Source: Sediminicola sp040566555 (lineage in GTDB: Bacteria > Bacteroidota > Bacteroidia > Flavobacteriales > Flavobacteriaceae). From it: DNA of 64,000 bases. Where the stretch lies: the NCBI RefSeq assembly GCF_040566555.1, contig NZ_JBEWYP010000001.1:558001-622000 (forward strand), written 5' to 3'. Made by a program: the position numbers and the translations under genes. This document shows, piece by piece, positions 59,289 to 64,000 of the stretch; the stretch's first letter is position 1; the number at the start of each line of letters is the position of its first letter. The notes below the pieces were generated by a model. It did not search any database. It worked only from the letters and a program-made list of their open reading frames with translations, and was not told the origin of the DNA.

Positions 59289-61010
59289 ATGCCACCCAAA
59301 ATAGCGCATAACGCAATGTTATTACTTGAAGAACGGTATCTTCAAAAAAACGGCCAAGGCGCTAGCATTGAGACACCAGATCAGCTTTTTAGGAGGGTTG
59401 CACGGCATATTTCCAGCGTGGAAAACAAGAAGAAGGACCACTGGGAAAACTGTTTTTATAACCTTATGGCCAAGATGGAGTTTTTACCAAATTCACCAAC
59501 CTTAATGAATGCAGGCTTACCGAAGGGACAATTGAGTGCTTGTTTTGTGCTGCCCATAAATGACAGTTTGGACGATATTTTTACTACGCTTAAAAATGCT
59601 GCTTTGGTGCATCAGAGCGGAGGAGGCACGGGTTATAATTTTTCCAGAATACGACCAAAAAACGATACTATTTCCACTTCAGGCGGAAAATCATCCGGTC
59701 CTATTGCTTTTATGAAAGTATATGATGCCGCTACAGAACATGTGAAGCAAGGTGGAAAACGCAGAGGTGCCAATATGGGGATTTTAAATGTGGACCATCC
59801 AGACATAGCACAGTTTGTGATTGCCAAATTAGATGGTAACAGTTTACAAAATTTCAATATTTCTGTAGGCATTACGGATCATTTCATGAAGGCAATGATC
59901 AATACTGAAAAATGGGAACTAATAAATCCAAGGACAGGCCAATCTGAACGAACCATTGAAGCCAAGGAACTTTGGGATTCTTTAATTCATGCCGCTTGGA
60001 AAACTGGTGATCCAGGACTTATTTTTTTGGATACCATCAACGCACATAATCCTCTTTTCCGGCAAGGTCGTATCCAAAGTACCAATCCTTGTGGGGAGGT
60101 TCCCTTGTTCGATTATGAGAGCTGCAATTTAGGGTCCATAAATCTCGCCAAGATCGTGGGACTGGGTTCCAAACCATCAAATATTAATTGGGACAAGCTG
60201 AAGTTATTGGTCCAAATGGGCATCCGGTTTTTGGACAATGTCATCCAATGCAATCACTATTTATTGCCAGAGGTAGCCGAAATGGCACTAAAAAACAGGA
60301 AAATAGGCCTGGGGGTGATGGGCTGGGCAGAATTATTGATCCAACTCGAGATTCCCTACGCCTCAAAAGAGGCAGTTCAACTGGCAGAAAAGTTAATGCG
60401 CTTTATACAAGAGACCAGTTTTAATGCCTCATGCAATATTGCCAAGGAAAAAGGATGCTATCCGGCTTGGGAGGAAAGCATACATTATCCAAACCTCCAC
60501 TTACGGAATGCCACCTGTAACAGTATAGCCCCAACGGGAAGTATTTCAATAATCGCCAATACTTCTTACTCCATTGAACCCCTATATGCCCTTGCCTTCA
60601 AACGAACAGGAGTATTGGGTACTAAAACCCAGCAGGTATTACATCCTATTGTCAAGGACAAATTGACACAACTTGGACACTGGAACAATGCCATCCAGGA
60701 CCAAATTCTAGAAACAGGCAGTATTAGGGAAGTTGAGTCCATCCCAGATCACATCAAAAAACTATTTGAAACCAGTTTGGAAATCCCATGGAAATATCAC
60801 TTGGAACACCAGAGGGCCTTTCAAAAATATACGGACAATGCGGTTTCCAAAACGATTAACCTTCCCAGTTCCACATCTGCATCGGATATTTCAGAAATTT
60901 ATAGAACGGCATGGGAATTCGGGCTTAAAGGCATCACCATTTACCGCGATGGCAGTAAGGCAAATCAAGTACTTCAAAAGTGCGGGGCTATAGATTCTTT
61001 TGGTTGTTGA
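59289..61010 (+). CDS. Adenosylcobalamin-dependent (class II) ribonucleotide reductase, NrdZ type
   Basis: A 573-residue enzyme, short for class II RNRs. Seen: SACFVLPINDSLDDI (substrate-binding Cys), GGGTGYNFS, NPCGEVPLFDYESCNLGS with the thiyl-radical Cys and Glu, and SIAPTGSIS. The C-terminal pair of Cys (CGAIDSFGC) can re-reduce the active site. It makes deoxynucleotides without oxygen, using B12, so it fits low-oxygen survival. It resembles mycobacterial NrdZ, a DosR-regulon member. ATG 59289 follows a TTG and the preceding stop. The operon's last gene. Confidence 0.92.
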   Translation: MPPKIAHNAMLLLEERYLQKNGQGASIETPDQLFRRVARHISSVENKKKDHWENCFYNLMAKMEFLPNSPTLMNAGLPKGQLSACFVLPINDSLDDIFTTLKNAALVHQSGGGTGYNFSRIRPKNDTISTSGGKSSGPIAFMKVYDAATEHVKQGGKRRGANMGILNVDHPDIAQFVIAKLDGNSLQNFNISVGITDHFMKAMINTEKWELINPRTGQSERTIEAKELWDSLIHAAWKTGDPGLIFLDTINAHNPLFRQGRIQSTNPCGEVPLFDYESCNLGSINLAKIVGLGSKPSNINWDKLKLLVQMGIRFLDNVIQCNHYLLPEVAEMALKNRKIGLGVMGWAELLIQLEIPYASKEAVQLAEKLMRFIQETSFNASCNIAKEKGCYPAWEESIHYPNLHLRNATCNSIAPTGSISIIANTSYSIEPLYALAFKRTGVLGTKTQQVLHPIVKDKLTQLGHWNNAIQDQILETGSIREVESIPDHIKKLFETSLEIPWKYHLEHQRAFQKYTDNAVSKTINLPSSTSASDISEIYRTAWEFGLKGITIYRDGSKANQVLQKCGAIDSFGC

Positions 61011-61068
61011 TATTGTTTTTTCGTTAGACCGTAACACCAAAGATTTTGACCGGCAGGGACCCCATTTA

Positions 61069-61743
61069 TTATCGTTCCTGAAAATACCGAGCGTATCCCA
61101 ATAATCCTTCATTCAACATATGTACGACATTTTCACTTGTCACCGTTGCTCCAGAAATCCCATCAATGGGTTGTTCCCCTTTTATCCATTCTTTTCCATT
61201 TTGTACCAATGCAATAGAATTATTGGAAATTTTTATGGTCTTCCCTATAAATTGATTTTGGAAAGAAGAACGGGTTATTCCGGCTCCATACCCTTCCGTT
61301 TCTGCCTTGTGTTCAAATTTTACTTTTAGGATCTCATGCGTAGTGGCGTTCATTAATAATTTTGCCCAAATTGGTCCTCCAAAGCCCTTCCCTTTGACCA
61401 TCAATAGAACCTTGTTGGAATCTTTAATTTCCATGATCGGCCGATTTTGTTTGCTTTCAGTGCTTGGGAACGACTTAAAAAGGGCCGTTCCATTTTCCAG
61501 ATCCAAAGAAGTTATATCTCCATTGATATCCATCATCTTAAACCCTACCATCTCCGCCACGTCCGTGACATTGGTTTCAGAAATATCAACAAATCTTAGG
61601 AGCTCTTGTAATGTTGAATTTGTTTTTTGAGCATTACTGCTGGTAGCGACAACGGGTTCTTCGAGATTTGGCTGTACGTTGGACTTATCCTTACAATTCA
61701 CAAACAGGATAAGTATTGTTGAATAGATGGTGATTTTTTTCAT
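61069..61743 (-). CDS. FMN-binding (flavinylated) lipoprotein
   Basis: A 224-residue exported protein: signal peptide with Cys near 17 (FVNC), a spacer, then an FMN_bind domain (about 110-215). The flavinylation motif DGISGATVTS (about 195-204) carries the Thr to which ApbE-type transferases attach FMN, as in NqrC and RnfG. GYGAG, typical for such domains, is also present. It would serve in extracytoplasmic electron transfer. It is the third gene after the SDR and HEAT genes, with four-base ATGA overlaps, so all three are coupled. It converges with the RNR operon. Confidence 0.9.
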   Translation of the reverse strand: MKKITIYSTILILFVNCKDKSNVQPNLEEPVVATSSNAQKTNSTLQELLRFVDISETNVTDVAEMVGFKMMDINGDITSLDLENGTALFKSFPSTESKQNRPIMEIKDSNKVLLMVKGKGFGGPIWAKLLMNATTHEILKVKFEHKAETEGYGAGITRSSFQNQFIGKTIKISNNSIALVQNGKEWIKGEQPIDGISGATVTSENVVHMLNEGLLGYARYFQER

Positions 61744-62252
61744 GATGAAGTCAATTTTCGGATTCTTGAAATAAGGGATGGGATATTTTCCTTTTTAAGG
61801 TTTTCTATCAATTCTTGCAATTCCTCATCCCTTTCGTGATACTGTTCATTGATATCATAAAGTGCCTGAAGCGCATTCACCCTGACAATCTTACTTTCCG
61901 AGCTATCGGTAACCCAACTGGTCAGGACATCAGATGCTTCTTGTCTTTGGACTGGGGTAAGCTGCAATCTCCCAACCATTTGAGCCAGGTGCCATTTAAA
62001 TTCCTTGTGTTTTGCCGTCTTTAAAAATTGAAGGATATCTCTTTGGTGGGGCCATAAATAATTGGGATTGGCTCTAGAGATCTCTTCCAAGACATCGGCC
62101 GCACGCATAATCAATAAGCGATCCTTGGAATACAAAAAGTGGAACAAGGCATCAAAATCTTTTTGGGTCTTAATAAGCGACTCCAATTCTTTTGCTTTGG
62201 CATTGGACCTAAGATCTCCTCCCTTCAAGTATTTGATAAGATCTATGGTCAT
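61740..62252 (-). CDS. HEAT-repeat-like helical protein
   Basis: A 170-residue all-helical cytoplasmic protein of about four helix pairs, such as RLLIMRAADVLEEISRANP and SKIVRVNALQALYDINEQY, with HEAT-like spacing. HEAT arrays bind proteins. Its gene overlaps the SDR gene on one side and the flavinylated lipoprotein gene on the other by four bases each, so it may be an assembly or docking factor of that system. No catalytic motif was recognised. Confidence 0.75.
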   Translation of the reverse strand: MTIDLIKYLKGGDLRSNAKAKELESLIKTQKDFDALFHFLYSKDRLLIMRAADVLEEISRANPNYLWPHQRDILQFLKTAKHKEFKWHLAQMVGRLQLTPVQRQEASDVLTSWVTDSSESKIVRVNALQALYDINEQYHERDEELQELIENLKKENIPSLISRIRKLTSS

Positions 62253-63010
62253 GACCCTAACATTCCGCCATCCACGACGTGCATGGAACCTGTAATGTAG
62301 GAACTTTCATCTGAAGCCAAGAACAAGGCCAGTTTAGCTATTTCTTGGGAGTCGGCATAGCGCTTTAACGGAATAGTATTCTCAAAGCCTTTGATCACTT
62401 CCTCAGGATTGTCCGGAGAGATTTCCTTTTCAATACGGCGCATCATATTATTGTCCACTGGTCCTGGGTGAATGCTGTTGACCCTAATCTTTCTTTCGGC
62501 ACTTTCCAGGGCAGCTACACGCATAATCCCGATAACCCCATGTTTACTGGCAACGTAGGCTCCCAACCCTTGAAATCCTTTTAATCCGGCCACGGACGAA
62601 GTGATCATCACACTTCCCCCCTCCTCCATTTTGGGCAGTACATGCTGACAGCCCAACCAGACCCCTTTTAGATTTACGGCAATTACCTTATCGAATATGT
62701 TTTCAGGATAGTCTACCAAAGGCTTGGAACAGCCTTCAATACCCGCATTATTATAGAAAATATCAATTTTACCGAAAACCTTCAAAGTTTCCTTGACATA
62801 GGATTCAGTATCCTTTGCTTTGGAAACATCTGCAATACAGAAAGCTAAATTTGGAGTATTTAAGTCTTTTACCGCCCGGTCTATTCCTTTTTGATCCACA
62901 TCAACCATCATTACTTTGGCACCTTCGTCCAAGAATAATTTAACGGTTGCGAGCCCTATGCCATTTGCTCCCCCGGTAATGATGGCTACTTTGTCTTTTA
63001 ATCTGTCCAT
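62249..63010 (-). CDS. Short-chain dehydrogenase/reductase
   Basis: A 253-residue classical SDR: cofactor loop TGGANGIG (12-19), Asp at the end of beta-2 (VDVDQ, hinting at NAD), NNAG (about 90), catalytic Ser in ITSSVAG, Tyr-x3-Lys in YVASKHG, and a C-terminal SSYITGSMHVVDGG. The pattern matches 3-oxoacyl or sugar dehydrogenases (glucose-1-dehydrogenase-like). It leads an operon with the HEAT-like and FMN-binding genes. Its promoter has an island-type operator (63063-63074). Confidence 0.9.
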   Translation of the reverse strand: MDRLKDKVAIITGGANGIGLATVKLFLDEGAKVMMVDVDQKGIDRAVKDLNTPNLAFCIADVSKAKDTESYVKETLKVFGKIDIFYNNAGIEGCSKPLVDYPENIFDKVIAVNLKGVWLGCQHVLPKMEEGGSVMITSSVAGLKGFQGLGAYVASKHGVIGIMRVAALESAERKIRVNSIHPGPVDNNMMRRIEKEISPDNPEEVIKGFENTIPLKRYADSQEIAKLALFLASDESSYITGSMHVVDGGMLGS

Positions 63011-63031
63011 AATAGAACTTTTTTAGTAAGA

Positions 63032-63074
63032 CCAAGGTATCCATCTTATGACATTCATATAATGATAAATGTCA
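63032..63074 (-). promoter_or_regulatory. CRP-type operator and -7 element of the SDR/HEAT/FMN operon
   Basis: TGA-TAAATG-TCA (63063-63074; identical to the site at 40519), 23 bases, then minus-strand TACCTTGG (63039 to 63032). Leader about 18 bases. Confidence 0.65.
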
Positions 63075-63096
63075 CTGGAATCAAAAAAAGTGCGGC

Positions 63097-63171
63097 TTAA
63101 GAATATTTCTTTAGAAAGAAGGCAATACAGAATAGTAGTGCATAAAACGAAATAGCTATCAATGTGGTCAT
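63097..63171 (-). CDS. 24-residue single-helix membrane microprotein (candidate)
   Basis: An ATG-to-TAA frame of 24 codons starts 10 bases beyond the end of the DUF2267 gene. The peptide opens MTTLIAISFY, continues as one hydrophobic helix, and ends with the basic LKKYS tail, a classical small inner-membrane protein shape with the positive side in. It is followed by the operator of the next transcript. No homologue is known to me; conservation would decide. Confidence 0.5.
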   Translation of the reverse strand: MTTLIAISFYALLFCIAFFLKKYS

Positions 63172-63181
63172 AATATTGTTT

Positions 63182-63634
63182 TTAAAATATAATATGAGAA
63201 GAAATCATTGTTTTTAGATCCTTGGGAAGTCCATCCCGTATATCGTCCATCTCACCTGTAGAAACATATTTCCTGAGGTAAGTAAAGGTGGTATCCACAT
63301 ATTGCTGGGCCACTTCATCGCTGTATTCAAAATCATTTACTGCAGCTGGACCATCATGGGTCCTCACTAGATCCAAAAACTCAGCCATTTTCTTAATTTT
63401 TGGTTTCTTCTGCTTAATATTCCAACCATTCACATAAACTGCTTTTAAAAACATGGGCAGTTGCGCTATAAACTGTAATGATTCCTCCGTGGGAATAATA
63501 TCGCGTAGCGCATGCAACGTTGACGTTAGAATTCTTCCTGCCTTATCACGGTCATTTCCAAGACCCAATTGCACGGTATAATCTTTTAAAAAAGTATTTC
63601 CTTCCGTTGCGTATTGATTAAAATTAAGTGCCAT
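63182..63634 (-). CDS. DUF2267 protein
   Basis: A 150-residue, mostly helical protein of the DUF2267 family: NFNQYATEGNTFLKDYTVQL, then GRILTSTLHALRDIIPTEES, FIAQLPMFLKAVYVNGW, the family pattern of a helix with xLPxxLKxxYxxGW. Function unknown; members often occur with Usp or Hsp20 genes. I start at ATG 63634 (MALNFNQ); 63640 is also possible. The longer frame from 63703 is excluded because the promoter lies inside it. A microprotein frame follows directly. Confidence 0.9.
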   Translation of the reverse strand: MALNFNQYATEGNTFLKDYTVQLGLGNDRDKAGRILTSTLHALRDIIPTEESLQFIAQLPMFLKAVYVNGWNIKQKKPKIKKMAEFLDLVRTHDGPAAVNDFEYSDEVAQQYVDTTFTYLRKYVSTGEMDDIRDGLPKDLKTMISSHIIF

Positions 63635-63659
63635 GACCATAGTTTTATAAGGTGGACAG

Positions 63660-63702
63660 TAAAGGTGGCAAATAGTTCCCGAGTACAAAATGACCTCAAT
63701 CA
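63660..63702 (-). promoter_or_regulatory. CRP-type operator and -7-like element of the DUF2267 gene
   Basis: TGA-CCTCAA-TCA (63691-63702), 23 bases, then minus-strand CACCTTTA (63667 to 63660). Leader about 16-22 bases. Confidence 0.6.
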
Positions 63703-63869
63703 TTTTGCATAATTATCTGTAATAATCAAGATTTAGGAGTTCAAATATTAATATACCCTAAGTCAACCTTATGGGATAGAAGATAAGATTATAAGGTTAT
63801 GGACCAAGTCTTCCTCCATGAACCCTACGATAAAGTCGTTGTGACGTTCAAATTAGGAAGTTAAAGGAA

Positions 63870-64000
63870 CTATTCTTTAGGCAACTCTTTGTAGATATCG
63901 GTGGCCTCTATATAATTTTCTATGATCTGTGGGTTCATTGAAGGCTCATAGTCAGAAGGTTCTATTTGTGTAAAGAAAAGGTCTGTAGAGCCCCTTCTTT
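63870..64000 (-). CDS. C-terminal end of an unidentified protein (cut by window edge)
   Basis: An open frame enters from the right edge and ends at TAG 63870-63872, encoding about 43 residues ending ENYIEATDIYKELPKE, with a preceding STDLFFTQIEPSDYEP. Not long enough to identify. It is on the same strand as the DUF2267 gene, about 230 bases upstream; the gap holds a hairpin AACCTTAT/ATAAGGTT (63765-63798). Confidence 0.55.
   Translation of the reverse strand, partial: RRGSTDLFFTQIEPSDYEPSMNPQIIENYIEATDIYKELPKE

Overview
The window looks like a chromosomal segment of a marine-type member of the Bacteroidota, family Flavobacteriaceae. The evidence is AT-rich intergenic DNA, promoters of the TAnnTTTG (-7) type, scarce Shine-Dalgarno sequences, a tmRNA tag reading GENNYALAA, and typical flavobacterial neighbours (TypA, FtsE next to a TPR/beta-barrel pair, DUF3857 protein, class II KdsA). 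The genus cannot be told from this sequence. No rRNA, tRNA, insertion sequence, prophage or CRISPR array was seen.

Layout. From 1 to about 16.4 kb: a cut-off lipoprotein, a J-domain protein, cold-shock protein, TPR/outer-membrane barrel operon, ftsE, a Nudix fusion, polyphosphate glucokinase-like ROK protein, typA, a DinB-fold protein, kdsA, a DUF3857 protein and a Lys1-like dehydrogenase. From 16.5 to 18.4 kb: a flavobacterial intergenic RNA-like repeat, ssrA (tmRNA), a three-copy repeat that duplicates the ssrA 3' end and terminator, a YqaE/Pmp3 peptide and an orphan small-RNA-like unit. From 18.4 to 26.9 kb: a TPR sensor kinase with its regulator, a DUF6804 protein, a sodium/solute symporter, PBP1A and a CDP-alcohol phosphatidyltransferase.

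From about 27 to 64 kb lies a stress/low-energy island: universal stress protein, SDR and MDR oxidoreductases, bactofilin-like membrane protein, DLH hydrolase, phosphoribosyltransferase, dodecin, PEP synthase, OmpA lipoprotein, PfkB kinase, three tandem small-RNA-like units, CheB-CheR-PAS protein with kinase and receiver, a sigma-like factor, erythromycin-esterase-family protein, YtxH protein, a LOV-PAS histidine kinase with a receiver-CRP fusion regulator, Hsp20, DUF302, a flavin reductase/M20 peptidase/P-loop/class II ribonucleotide reductase operon, and an SDR/HEAT/flavinylated-lipoprotein operon.

The main discovery is that about twenty promoters, nearly all in this island, share one rigid design: a palindrome TGA-N6-TCA followed after exactly 23 bases by a TAnnTTTG-like -7 element. 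This places the palindrome near -41, the class II position for CRP/FNR-type activators. The only CRP-type regulator in the window is the receiver-CRP fusion at 51036-52106. Its recognition helix carries the E-x3-R pair that reads TGA half-sites. Its partner kinase carries a complete LOV signature (NCRFLQ), and their own operon has the best such promoter. The gene content (Hsp20, Usp, PfkB, phosphoribosyltransferase plus hydrolase, erythromycin-esterase family, class II RNR) strikingly resembles the mycobacterial DosR dormancy regulon, although the regulator type is different. Inference: this is a flavobacterial dormancy or low-oxygen/light regulon with its own small RNAs.
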